DNA from: Accumulibacter sp964428215
GTDB lineage: Bacteria > Pseudomonadota > Gammaproteobacteria > Burkholderiales > Rhodocyclaceae
Assembly: GCA_964428215.1 (NCBI GenBank)
Contig: CAYRXO010000015.1
Span: 1 to 28,631, forward strand
Reading direction: 5' to 3'
DNA length: 28,631 bases
Shown: positions 7,806 to 15,727 of the stretch, piece by piece
Numbering within the stretch: position 1 is the first letter of the stretch
Layout: every line of letters begins with the position of its first letter
Made by a program: the position numbers and the translations under genes
Notes under the pieces: generated by a model
Told to the model about the DNA's origin: nothing
Databases searched by the model: none
What the model saw: the letters and a program-made list of their open reading frames with translations, nothing else

Positions 7806-8814
7806 ATGAAAAAAATCAGTACGTTGATGCAGAATCTGCGCCCAATTCTCTTTGCCCTGGCTGCGCCCAATTCTCTTTGCCCTGGCGGCATCGCTGTCTG
7901 CTGTCGTCTTCGCCGCGCCGCCACAACTGACGCAACAGGTTCCCGGCTTCTATCGCCAACAGGTTGGTAAATTCATCATCACAGCACTGTACGATGGCTA
8001 CGTCAAATTGGATACACAGTGGTTGAAAGGTGTCAGCGCCAATGACCTGCAGTCTCTCGTCGCCAGAATGTTCCAGACAACAGACAATGGCGGCATCCAG
8101 ACCGCCGTCAATGCATTTCTGGTGCACACTGGCGAACGACTGCTGCTGTTCGACGCCGGGGCGGCCAAGTGTTTTGGCCCGACATTGGGCCATATCGCCG
8201 ACAACGTGCGCGCGGCTGGTTACTCTCCGACGGATGTCGACTCTGTCTTGCTGACCCATCTGCACCCAGACCACATTTGTGGCCTGCGGGCTGCGGACGG
8301 CAAGCAGGCATTTCCGAATGCCACCGTCTGGGCGCAACAACAGGAGGCCGATTTCTGGCTGGATGAAAAGATCGCCGCTACCGTCCCGGAAGACAAGCGC
8401 CCCTTCTTCAAGATGGCGGTCGACTCGCTGGCCCCCTACCGTGCAGCCGGAAAATTCAAAACCTTCGCCGCCGGGTCACCGATGTTTGCCGGCGTCAATG
8501 CACTGCCAGCGCATGGCCACACGCCAGGGCATACGTCTTTCCTGATTGAGTCGGAAAACGGCAAGCTGTTGTTATGGGGCGATATCGTGCACGCGCACGC
8601 TGTGCAGATGCCGCACCCCGAGGTGTCGACCGAGTTCGATACGGGTAAGGAGCAAGCCATCAAGACCCGCAAAACGATCTTCGAACAGGTAGCGCGGCGT
8701 GGCTGGTTAGTCGGCGGCGCTCACATGCCTTTCCCCGGTCTGGGTCATGTGCGTAAGGATGCCGACGCTTATAGCTGGGTACCGATCGAATTCGGACCGA
8801 CTACGGGCAATTGA
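7806..8814 (+). CDS. Secreted metallo-beta-lactamase-fold hydrolase, signal peptide frame broken by a duplication
   Basis: A periplasmic MBL-fold hydrolase of about 325 residues when repaired. The zinc motif THLHPDH (HxHxDH) lies in the N-terminal half. LPAHGHTPGHTSF and LLLWGDIVHAHA supply the further His and Asp ligands, and GGAHMPFPGLGH the final His. The substrate cannot be told; lactonases, arylsulfatases and atypical beta-lactamases share these motifs. An ATG at 7806 opens a typical signal peptide (MKKISTLMQNLRPILFALA), but a 25-bp tandem repeat (7837-7886) shifts the frame in its hydrophobic core. Deleting one copy restores MKK...FALAASLSAVVFAAPP with a standard signal peptidase site. 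The frame that encodes the mature protein can instead start at TTG 7852, which still gives a short signal-like N-terminus but has no clear Shine-Dalgarno. The 3' end faces exbD. Confidence 0.75.
7837..7886 (+). repeat. Perfect 25-bp tandem duplication in a signal-peptide coding region
   Basis: Copy 1 is 7837-7861 and copy 2 is 7862-7886, identical and directly adjacent; each begins TGCGCCCAATTC and ends GCCCTGGC. Because 25 is not a multiple of three, two copies put the ATG at 7806 out of frame with the hydrolase, while one copy puts it in frame. Confidence 0.95.
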
Positions 8815-8873
8815 CGTGCCCGAAGAGTTGTTTCTCTCTGAGCCCGCACGCCACACCGGGCAGAGAGCAGCGC

Positions 8874-9287
8874 TCAGCGCGACGGATCGGTGACGAATGC
8901 GATGCGCGTCAGGCCGGCGCGCTGCGCATCGGCGAGGATTTCGGCGACGCGTTCGTAACGCGTTCCCCGATCGGCGCGCAACTGCAACTCGCCGCTGCCG
9001 CGGGCGACGATGGTACGAAAATGGTCGGCCAGTGCCGCCGCATCGACCGGCGCGCCATCGACATATACCTGACCGGCGGCGTCGATCGCCACTGCCAGCA
9101 CCTGCGGCTTGTCGTCGAGGCGGTTGGCCGCCGCACGCGGCAGATCGATCGGAACCGCTTCATGAAACAGCGGTGCGGTGATGATGAAAATCACCAGCAG
9201 CACCAGCATCACATCCACCAGCGGCGTGGTGTTGATTTCCGCCAGCGGCTGGCTGGCGCCGTTGTTTTCGAAAGACCCGAACGCCAT
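8874..9287 (-). CDS. exbD: Biopolymer transport protein ExbD
   Basis: 137 residues. It is a component of the inner-membrane proton-driven motor that powers TonB. The cytoplasmic N-terminus leads into PLAEINTTPLVDVMLVLLVI, with Asp25 at the start of the single membrane helix; this is the conserved proton-carrying residue of ExbD. A periplasmic domain of ~95 residues follows. The ATG at 9287 lies 10 bases after the exbB stop, with a GGCGGACGAG purine-rich stretch between, so translation is coupled. The longer frame back to 9359 would overlap exbB and lacks family-like sequence. Third gene of the tonB-exbB-exbD operon. Confidence 0.92.
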   Translation of the reverse strand: MAFGSFENNGASQPLAEINTTPLVDVMLVLLVIFIITAPLFHEAVPIDLPRAAANRLDDKPQVLAVAIDAAGQVYVDGAPVDAAALADHFRTIVARGSGELQLRADRGTRYERVAEILADAQRAGLTRIAFVTDPSR

Positions 9288-9297
9288 CTCGTCCGCC

Positions 9298-10041
<744 letters not shown>

Positions 10042-10072
10042 CGTCGTTTCCTGATCAAATACCGCGTTGCCG

Positions 10073-10837
10073 TCAATCGTCGAGCCTGAATTGCAGCGGT
10101 ACCAGCACCGATGATTCGACCGCTTCGTCGCCGCGCCGCGCCGGCACGAAGCGCCAGTGCGCGACCGCGCTGCGCGCCGCTTCGTCGAGCCGGGGAAATC
10201 CGCTCGACTGGCGGATGTCGATCGCCAGCGGCGTCCCTTGCGCGCTCACCCGGACGCGTAACAGCACCCGCCCCTCTTGCCCGAGCCTACGCGCCGCTTC
10301 CGGATAGTGCGGCACCGGATTATGCAGATAGTCGGCATCGAAACGCGCCGGCTGCAGCGGCGGCGGATGACCGGCGCTGGCCGCCGCTGAGGCGGCCTGC
10401 GGCATTGGGGCGGCGGTCGGCGCCGGCGTTGCGTCATTCGTCATCGACGTGTCGGCGGGCGTCGCGGGACGTTCGACAGCAGTCAGCGTCGGCGTTTGCC
10501 CCACATTCGCCGCGGCAAGTGCTTTTGCCGGCGGCGTCTTGACCACCGGCGGGACGGGCACGGGACGCGCGGCCCGGCTGGCCAGCGGACGGTTCGCCGG
10601 TGGCGCCGGCTGGACTGCCACGCGTACCGGCAACGGCGATGCTTCGATCACCCGCATCTCGAGCGCTGGCTGGTTCTGCGGCACTGGTGCTTGCATGGAC
10701 ACGCCGAAGGCGAACACCAACCCGCCCAGGTGCAAGCCGACGACAGCCAGCACGCTGCTGCCGCGCCGCCACCAGGGTGGGCGGGGATTGTCGGGAAACG
10801 AGTAATACACCGCGGCGGCGGCCAGCGAAGGGGTCAT
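10073..10837 (-). CDS. tonB: Energy transducer TonB
   Basis: 254 residues. Spans the periplasm and transmits proton-motive force to outer-membrane receptors for siderophores, haem or cobalamin. A short cytoplasmic N-terminus is followed by one membrane helix at ~27-46 containing His36, as usual for TonB. The Pro/Ala-rich periplasmic linker covers ~50-165. The C-terminal TonB domain (~170-254) has the conserved PVPHYPEAARRLGQEGRV and RSSGFPRLDEAA-type signatures. GAGG about 6 bases upstream supports the ATG at 10837. First gene of the operon. No TonB-dependent receptor lies nearby, so the substrate is not indicated. Confidence 0.93.
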   Translation of the reverse strand: MTPSLAAAAVYYSFPDNPRPPWWRRGSSVLAVVGLHLGGLVFAFGVSMQAPVPQNQPALEMRVIEASPLPVRVAVQPAPPANRPLASRAARPVPVPPVVKTPPAKALAAANVGQTPTLTAVERPATPADTSMTNDATPAPTAAPMPQAASAAASAGHPPPLQPARFDADYLHNPVPHYPEAARRLGQEGRVLLRVRVSAQGTPLAIDIRQSSGFPRLDEAARSAVAHWRFVPARRGDEAVESSVLVPLQFRLDD

Positions 10838-10964
10838 CGCACCTCAAGGAGCCGCGGCAGGCTGCGCGGCTATGGCTGTGTGACAAAGGCGACATTTTAA
10901 GTCGGCCGAAAACGGTTTGGCCGCGACTTTTCATCGAGAGCGCCGCATCGACGATAATGCCGCG

Positions 10965-11510
10965 ATGCCGCCCCGCCCTCTCTCACCGGACCAGCCGCTT
11001 GACGCCACCTCGGCACGCCTTTTTCTCGCCGTCTGGCCGGACGCAGCGGCGACGGCGCAAATCGCCGCTTACCGCGCACAATGTCGTTGGCCTCGGCGCG
11101 CGGTACTCGTCAGCGAGTTGCGTCAGCATCTGACCTTGCACTTCATCGGCGCCGTCCACCGCGCGCGCCTGCCGGAGATCGCCGCCGGCCTCGACCTTGC
11201 TGCCCAACCTTGCCAGTTGCTGCTCGATCAGCCCGCGCTGTGGCCAAACGCTATCGCCGTTCTGCAGGCCAGCGTTCTGCCGCCGCCGTTGTGCGCATTG
11301 CACGAACAGCTCGCCGACGTCTTGCGCCGCCTGGCTTTACCGGTCGAAAAACGCCGCTTCCGGCCACATCTGACGCTCGCCCGCCACGCCAGCGGCGCCA
11401 TCCTGCCCATTCTCGCCACACCGATAAGCTGGACGATCGACGGCTATGCGCTGGTCGAATCGGTTCTCGGCCGCGGCGGCGGTTACCGCAACGTGCAGCG
11501 TTACGCCTGA
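10965..11510 (+). CDS. thpR: RNA 2',3'-cyclic phosphodiesterase / 2'-5' RNA ligase-like ThpR
   Basis: 181 residues of the 2H phosphoesterase superfamily, with both catalytic HxT motifs: His55-Leu-Thr (QHLTLHF) and His135-Leu-Thr (PHLTLAR). The family opens 2',3'-cyclic phosphates on RNA and can join or split 2'-5' linkages; the biological substrate in bacteria is not settled. The start RLFLAVWPD (residues 18-26) is typical for ThpR. The ATG at 10965 is chosen because the open frame back to 10917 lacks family-like residues. Its stop overlaps the end of the convergent lyase gene by 10 bases. Confidence 0.9.
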   Translation: MPPRPLSPDQPLDATSARLFLAVWPDAAATAQIAAYRAQCRWPRRAVLVSELRQHLTLHFIGAVHRARLPEIAAGLDLAAQPCQLLLDQPALWPNAIAVLQASVLPPPLCALHEQLADVLRRLALPVEKRRFRPHLTLARHASGAILPILATPISWTIDGYALVESVLGRGGGYRNVQRYA

Positions 11511-12703
11511 AGACGCGACCGGCTGGCCAGAGCGCGCTCCATCCGTGACAATGCTTCGCGCAGCAAATCGGGCGGCGCGGCGAAGTTCAGCCGCAGATAG
11601 TCCGGCGAGCCGAATTCGGCGCCATCCGACAAACCGACGCCGTGCCGTTCGAACCAGCTCGCCGCGTCGCCGACTTCGCTGGCCAGTTCGCGCGCGTCGA
11701 TCCACACCAGATAACCGACCGTCGGATACGTGTGCGCCAAGCGCATGCGTGTCAGCGCCGCGTCGACCCGATCGCGGTTTTCGCGCAAGCGGGCGAGCAG
11801 CGCCTGTCGCCACGCTTCGCAATCGGTGAACGCGGCGCGCGCCGCGCTGTAACCGAAACTGCACGGCGACGGCACCAGATGTTGCATCGCGGCGCGAAAA
11901 CGCCGTCGCAAGTCGACGTCGGGAATGATCGCCCAGGCGATGCCCAGACCGGCGACGTTGTAGGTCTTTCCTGGTCCGTGCAAGGTGATCGTCCGCGCCA
12001 GCAAGGCCGGCGAGCGTTCGGCAACGCGCTGCGCAAACGGCCGATGCGGCGTCCGGCCGTCGAGAATCAGATCGCAATGCACCTCGTCCGAACAGACGTA
12101 CAGAGCATGCCGTGCGCAAAATTCACTCAGCCGGTCGAGTTCGTCATCGGAAAACAACCGGCCGATAGGATTGTGCGGGTGACACAAGAGCAGCAAACGC
12201 GTCGCCGGCCGCGGCGGGTCGTCGCTCGTTGGCAACAGCGCGTCTTCCAGGCACTCGAAATCGATTGCCAGCTCGGTACCGGCGGCGTTGAGCGGTTTGA
12301 AAGGCACATTGACCAGATCACAGCCCTGCGTCAGCGGTGCCTGTAAAAACGGCGGATAGACCGGCGAAAACGAAATCACTCGTTCTTTCGCCGCACAACA
12401 CGCTTTCACCGCCAGATTCAAACCGAGAACCAGCCCGGGCAGCCAGACGATCCATTTCGGGTCGACCCGCCAGTCGTAGCGCCGCAGATGATCATCGGCC
12501 AGCAGCGCGGGCAAATCGGGCGGCGGAGCGGCATAACCGAAATTGCCGTGCGCCACCTGCGCCGCCAACGCCGCCCGGATTGCCGGCGGCGACGGAAAAT
12601 CCATGTCGGCGATCCATAACGGCAAGACATCGCGGCCGCGGTACTTGGTCCATTTGGTCGCCGACCAGGCTAATCGATCATGAATGGTGTCGAAATCGAA
12701 CAT
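11501..12703 (-). CDS. MalY/PatB-type PLP-dependent aminotransferase / cystathionine beta-lyase
   Basis: 400 residues, class I/II aminotransferase fold (fold type I). The opening TKWTKYRGRDVLPLWIADMD and GNFGYA are characteristic of MalY/PatB C-S lyases, which cleave cystathionine to homocysteine, pyruvate and ammonia. Visible cofactor residues are Asn178 (HPHNPIGR), Asp206 and His209 (SDEVH), and the Schiff-base Lys246 in LHGPGKTYNVAGL. Relatives usually read S.SKTFN at that place, so the HGPGKT variant is slightly unusual. The C-terminal LRLNFA carries the substrate carboxylate-binding Arg. The ATG at 12703 is preferred over the TTG one codon upstream. Its stop TAA (complement of 11501-11503) lies inside the end of thpR. 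Activity as a methionine-pathway lyase is inferred from family only. Confidence 0.85.
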   Translation of the reverse strand: MFDFDTIHDRLAWSATKWTKYRGRDVLPLWIADMDFPSPPAIRAALAAQVAHGNFGYAAPPPDLPALLADDHLRRYDWRVDPKWIVWLPGLVLGLNLAVKACCAAKERVISFSPVYPPFLQAPLTQGCDLVNVPFKPLNAAGTELAIDFECLEDALLPTSDDPPRPATRLLLLCHPHNPIGRLFSDDELDRLSEFCARHALYVCSDEVHCDLILDGRTPHRPFAQRVAERSPALLARTITLHGPGKTYNVAGLGIAWAIIPDVDLRRRFRAAMQHLVPSPCSFGYSAARAAFTDCEAWRQALLARLRENRDRVDAALTRMRLAHTYPTVGYLVWIDARELASEVGDAASWFERHGVGLSDGAEFGSPDYLRLNFAAPPDLLREALSRMERALASRSRLQA

Positions 12704-12868
12704 CAACCGTTCCGCAAGAAAGGGCGAAAATGCCGCACGGCGCGCAGCCAGCGGGACAATTCAAATGGAGAGGTGGAGGCGAACAGCGCGCAACACCGCG
12801 CCTCACCCGCGCATCATATGGACAGTGTTTGAAGCCCTATCCGTCAGACGGACAGCCCGGAGCGCAGT

Positions 12869-13291
12869 TTATCCGCTGTGCCCGCCGGAGTTACCGTTGG
12901 AATTTGCACCGCCGTTGCCACCGCCGGTGTCGGTAAACCGACGCGGCCGGCGGGTATGTCGTTTCGGCGCCCGCGGTTCGCCAGAGCGGTTTTCAGCAGA
13001 CGGGTCGGCCGCATTGTCGGTTTTGGCAGCGGTGGCGGAACGCGCTTCCTGACGCTGTGCCGATGCACGGCCAGCGGTTTTGCGTGGCTCGTTGCGCCGT
13101 CCATTGGCACCCGCACCCTGCCGTCGCTCCGGCGAGCGGTCTGCCGGACGATCGGTATCCCGATTACCCGGAGCAAGCGTAATTTCGATTTCGATGATCT
13201 CATCCCATTGCGCGTCAGTCCGATCACGCTCGGGGATGGACAACAGTTCGCGGAGCCGGCGGCGCGGATCCTGAGTAGTCGAATCATTCAT
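12869..13291 (-). CDS. Hypothetical protein with Arg/Gly/Asn-rich disordered C-terminus
   Basis: 140 residues, no family recognised. The N-terminal ~45 residues (RRRLRELLSIPERDRTDAQW, then DEIIEIEI) look like a short helical folded segment. The rest is a low-complexity, very basic region rich in Arg, Ala, Gly, Asn, Ser and Pro, ending in repeated GGNGG/SNGNSGG-like units. Such tails bind nucleic acids or are simply disordered. The ATG at 13291 is chosen because the conserved-looking segment starts there; no Shine-Dalgarno is visible, but a promoter-like pair places transcription at the start codon. The frame also runs upstream to 13366 without protein-like sequence. The gene stands alone, between patB-like and phaB. 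Confidence 0.55.
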   Translation of the reverse strand: MNDSTTQDPRRRLRELLSIPERDRTDAQWDEIIEIEITLAPGNRDTDRPADRSPERRQGAGANGRRNEPRKTAGRASAQRQEARSATAAKTDNAADPSAENRSGEPRAPKRHTRRPRRFTDTGGGNGGANSNGNSGGHSG

Positions 13292-13297
13292 GAACGC

Positions 13298-13327
13298 ATT
13301 ATGACTCACAGTGCAGCAGTCATTCAA
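13298..13327 (-). promoter_or_regulatory. Putative sigma70 promoter giving a leaderless transcript
   Basis: On the minus strand TTGAAT (13327-13322) and CATAAT (13303-13298) are 18 bases apart, 4/6 and 5/6 matches to consensus. The start codon at 13291 lies 7 bases after the -10, where transcription would begin. No Shine-Dalgarno is present, which fits a leaderless mRNA. Confidence 0.35.
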
Positions 13328-13584
13328 CAGCCGGAGAGGGCAAATTTCTCGGGAAGCAGTTGGCAATCAGCCGTCGCACCGCGGCGACCGACATGGCTAC
13401 ATTGCAAGCCGCGCGCAACAGGCAGGTTTTTTCCGTTTTCGCTCCGTTGCGCCCGCCGCCTTTCGTTCCTCAAGGCACGACCGCCCGAACGGCATGTCCC
13501 TGGCGCCGAAAGAGCCGGCCGAAGGCGCAAGCCGTCCGAACTTCAAGGAAGCGCAGCAAGGCAGGGAATGGACTGATAGACCAC

Positions 13585-13609
13585 AAAAAAGCCCTGGTTG
13601 ACAGGGCTT
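13585..13609 (-). terminator. Rho-independent terminator downstream of phaB
   Basis: AAGCCCTG (13589-13596) pairs perfectly with CAGGGCTT (13602-13609) around a 5-base loop. Read on the minus strand the stem runs into a six-T tract (complement of 13585-13590). It lies about 53 bases past the phaB stop. The + strand side has GTTTT, so it might also work in the other direction. Confidence 0.85.
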
Positions 13610-13661
13610 GTTTTGATCGCAAGCGTCTTGCGGCGACGCAAGCGGAAGCGTCGATGGACGC

Positions 13662-14405
13662 TTATTGATAATACAGACCGCCGCAGATGTTCATCGTCGA
13701 GCCGGTCATGAAGCCGGCAATATCCGACGCCAAATAGGCACAGGCACCGCCGATTTCTTCCGGCTTGGCAAGACGCTTCATCGGCACACCGTCGATAATG
13801 CTTTGCAGGATCTCCGGCTTGATGGCCATGACCATCGGCGTAGCCACATAACCGGGCGCAATGGCGTTGACAGTCACCCCTTTCGCCGCCAGCTCAGCGG
13901 CCAGCGCCTTGGTGAAACCGATCACACCGGCTTTGGCCGCCGAATAATTGGTCTGACCCGCCTGCCCTTTGAGACCATTCAGCGAGGATATGTTGATGAT
14001 GCGGCCCCAGCCACGTTCGGCCATCTTCGCCGAAACCTGTTTGGTCATGTTGAAGAGGCTGCTGAGGTTGGTCGAAATGACATCGTTCCACTGAGACAAT
14101 TCCATCTTGGCAAAAAACTTGTCTCGGGTAATGCCGGCGTTATTGACCAGAATGTCGACCGGACCAGCCTTGGCTTCAGCTTCGGCAACCAAAGTCACGC
14201 AGGCATCGTAGTCGGAGACATCGCCAGCAACACAGATGAAGTCGTTGAAACCGGCTTCTGCCATCGCCTTCTTCCACTCTTCCGGCTTGTCGAATACCGG
14301 ATGATAGGCGGCAACCACCTTGTGACCAGCCTTGGCCAGTTCCTGGCAGATGGCCGTACCGATACCACCCATAGCACCAGTAACCAAAGCAACGCGTTGC
14401 GTCAT
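13662..14405 (-). CDS. phaB: Acetoacetyl-CoA reductase (NADPH-dependent, PHA synthesis)
   Basis: 247 residues, short-chain dehydrogenase/reductase. Reduces acetoacetyl-CoA to (R)-3-hydroxybutyryl-CoA, the monomer for polyhydroxybutyrate granules. The Rossmann motif is TGAMGGIGTAI (9-19), followed by NNAGITRD (88-95). The catalytic triad is Ser141 (NISSLNG), Tyr154 and Lys158 (NYSAAKAG). LNGLKGQAGQTNYSAAKAG and APGYVATPM are typical of PhaB rather than FabG, and the length matches the Cupriavidus enzyme. AGGAAAG about 6 bases upstream fixes the ATG at 14405; the frame continues further upstream only as read-through. It is transcribed alone, with its own promoter and terminator; phaC and phaA are not in the window. 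Confidence 0.92.
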   Translation of the reverse strand: MTQRVALVTGAMGGIGTAICQELAKAGHKVVAAYHPVFDKPEEWKKAMAEAGFNDFICVAGDVSDYDACVTLVAEAEAKAGPVDILVNNAGITRDKFFAKMELSQWNDVISTNLSSLFNMTKQVSAKMAERGWGRIINISSLNGLKGQAGQTNYSAAKAGVIGFTKALAAELAAKGVTVNAIAPGYVATPMVMAIKPEILQSIIDGVPMKRLAKPEEIGGACAYLASDIAGFMTGSTMNICGGLYYQ

Positions 14406-14755
14406 AGCTCTTTCCTTTCCTGTTGACGAGACAAACGATTGGCGGCGTATACCACCACGACTACCACTCCTGCCTGCCGCGTCGAAGCAGTGCAGCGACG
14501 CGGGCCAAACCCGGACCTTTGAAGGTGCCATCCATCGGCAATCGTCATCTGCCAGCGAAACGGCGTTGCGATGCCAAGCGTGATTACTCGTCAAGTGCCA
14601 GCGGTTTGAAGCAATCGATTGTCCATTGCACCTTATGCGCTGTCAATGCCAAACTGATGTTTAGTGTCTTTGCAACGACAAGGCAACGCTCGCTCGAACG
14701 GTCAAAGCTTCCTTGCAGCGATTCCGGACAATATTTTCCAGGCGCATTCCTCCGC
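14406..14755. other. Long 5' region of phaB and upstream region of a small membrane protein
   Basis: 350 bases without a supported gene. It contains the phaB promoter at 14618-14646 and would give phaB a 5' untranslated leader of about 200 bases, long enough for regulation, though I recognise no riboswitch. The right end precedes the + strand gene at 14756; no clear promoter for that gene is seen. Confidence 0.5.
14618..14646 (-). promoter_or_regulatory. Sigma70-type promoter for phaB
   Basis: On the minus strand a perfect TTGACA (14646-14641) is followed after exactly 17 bases by GACAAT (14623-14618, 4/6 match). Transcription would begin near 14611, leaving a ~205-base leader before phaB. 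Confidence 0.55.
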
Positions 14756-14968
14756 ATGTATATCGTTGCGATCGGTTGGCTGTATGTCACCCTGCTGATG
14801 GCGTTGACCGAAGATCATCCCGTCGCCGGCGTGTTGAGCTTCATTTTTTACGGGCTTCTGCCAACCGCCTTGTTATGGTGGCTGACCAGCCGCCGTCGCC
14901 GTCGATCTGCGCCACTCAGCAGCGCGAAGAGGACCGACGCAGCGTCGCAGCCGGAGGATGGCCGCTGA
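14756..14968 (+). CDS. Small conserved inner-membrane protein
   Basis: 70 residues with two predicted membrane helices: ~2-17 (MYIVAIGWLYVTLLMALTE) and ~24-43 (VLSFIFYGLLPTALLWWLTS). A very basic RRRRRS patch follows and would sit on the cytoplasmic side by the positive-inside rule. I recall similar MY.VAI.W.YV..MMA.TE proteins in betaproteobacteria, but no function is known to me. The ATG at 14756 is chosen because the hydrophobic sequence begins exactly there and the upstream frame is not protein-like; the Shine-Dalgarno is poor. It ends 3 bases before the end of the convergent pgeF. Confidence 0.7.
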   Translation: MYIVAIGWLYVTLLMALTEDHPVAGVLSFIFYGLLPTALLWWLTSRRRRRSAPLSSAKRTDAASQPEDGR

Positions 14969-14971
14969 CTT

Positions 14972-15727
14972 TCAGGCGAGCCAGATCAGCGAGGCCATCC
15001 GACCGGTCACGCCATCGCGTCGGAACGAAAAATAGCGCGCTTGATCGCTGAACGTGCATGCGTTCCCGCCATCGATCGCACCGACCCCCAGAGCCTGCAA
15101 GCGCAGACGGGCCAGCAAGTAGAGATTGGCCAGCCATTTGTTGCGGCCATCTCCGGAAATTCGTGCTGTAAAGGCCGCCGCCAGCGCTGAATTGGTCGCC
15201 AGAAAGACGTCGCGCACTTCGTCGCCGACTTCGAAGGCGCTTGGGCCGATCGCCGGACCGAAATAGGCCTGCACATCTGCTGCGGCGACCTGCATGGCAG
15301 CCATCGTCGCTTCGAGAACGCCAGCTTGCAGTCCGCGCCAGCCGGCGTGCGCGATGGCGACGACCGTTGCCGCCCGGTCGCAGAACAACACCGGCAGACA
15401 ATCGGCGGTCATCACCACGCACACTTGCCCGCATTCGCGGCTAAAGGCGGCGTCGGCGACCGGCGGCACGGCGCCTCGCGCGGACGTCACCTCGATCACT
15501 GTCGTGCCATGCACCTGATCCAGCCAACAAGGCACGCCAGGCAACGCGGCCGCCAACGAACGGCGATTGGCCGCCACCGCGTCCGCATCGTCGCCGACAT
15601 GCGTGCTTAAATTGAGGCCTTGATACGGTGGCCGACTGACGCCGCCGCGCCGGGTGGTGAGCAGGCAATGCACCCGGGATGGCACCGACCAGTCGGGAAC
15701 GTACCAGCGCTCATTGCTCGCCGACAT
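14972..15727 (-). CDS. pgeF: Peptidoglycan editing factor PgeF (YfiH/laccase-domain purine nucleoside phosphorylase)
   Basis: 251 residues from the ATG at 15727. The YfiH/LACC1 family has been assigned purine nucleoside phosphorylase/adenosine deaminase activity and, in E. coli, removal of misplaced serine from peptidoglycan precursors. The metal-site residues are His73 (LDQVHGTTV), Cys110 (TADCLPVLFCD) and His127 (AIAHAGWRGL). The opening WYVPDWSVPSRVHCLLTTRR and GPAIGPSAFEVGDEV are typical. Three in-frame ATGs exist (15745, 15736, 15727); the last gives the family-typical N-terminus. The start lies within the end of rluD, a common pairing in proteobacteria that indicates co-transcription. 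Confidence 0.9.
   Translation of the reverse strand: MSASNERWYVPDWSVPSRVHCLLTTRRGGVSRPPYQGLNLSTHVGDDADAVAANRRSLAAALPGVPCWLDQVHGTTVIEVTSARGAVPPVADAAFSRECGQVCVVMTADCLPVLFCDRAATVVAIAHAGWRGLQAGVLEATMAAMQVAAADVQAYFGPAIGPSAFEVGDEVRDVFLATNSALAAAFTARISGDGRNKWLANLYLLARLRLQALGVGAIDGGNACTFSDQARYFSFRRDGVTGRMASLIWLA

Larger units (their letters stand above)
13292..13661. other. Intergenic region between the hypothetical gene and phaB
   Basis: 370 bases with no gene I can support. It holds the promoter-like pair for the hypothetical gene at its left end, the intrinsic terminator of phaB at 13585-13609, and a small CGCAAG-cgt-CTTGCG hairpin around 13618-13634. The remainder is unremarkable GC-rich sequence. 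Confidence 0.5.

Noticed and set aside
8834..8866. Imperfect hairpin between the MBL hydrolase and exbD (CTCTCT..CCCG / CGGG..AGAGAG)
   Set aside because: The stem is bulged and no T-tract follows on either strand, so it is not supported as a terminator.
10897..10935. Inverted repeat CGGCC ... GGCCG upstream of thpR
   Set aside because: Only five pairs with a long loop and no T-tract; such repeats are common by chance at this base composition.
12707..12868. Possible RNA gene or terminator between the C-S lyase and the Arg-rich hypothetical gene
   Set aside because: Only short weak hairpins (for example CCGTC-AGA-CGG) and no T-tract; nothing supportable.
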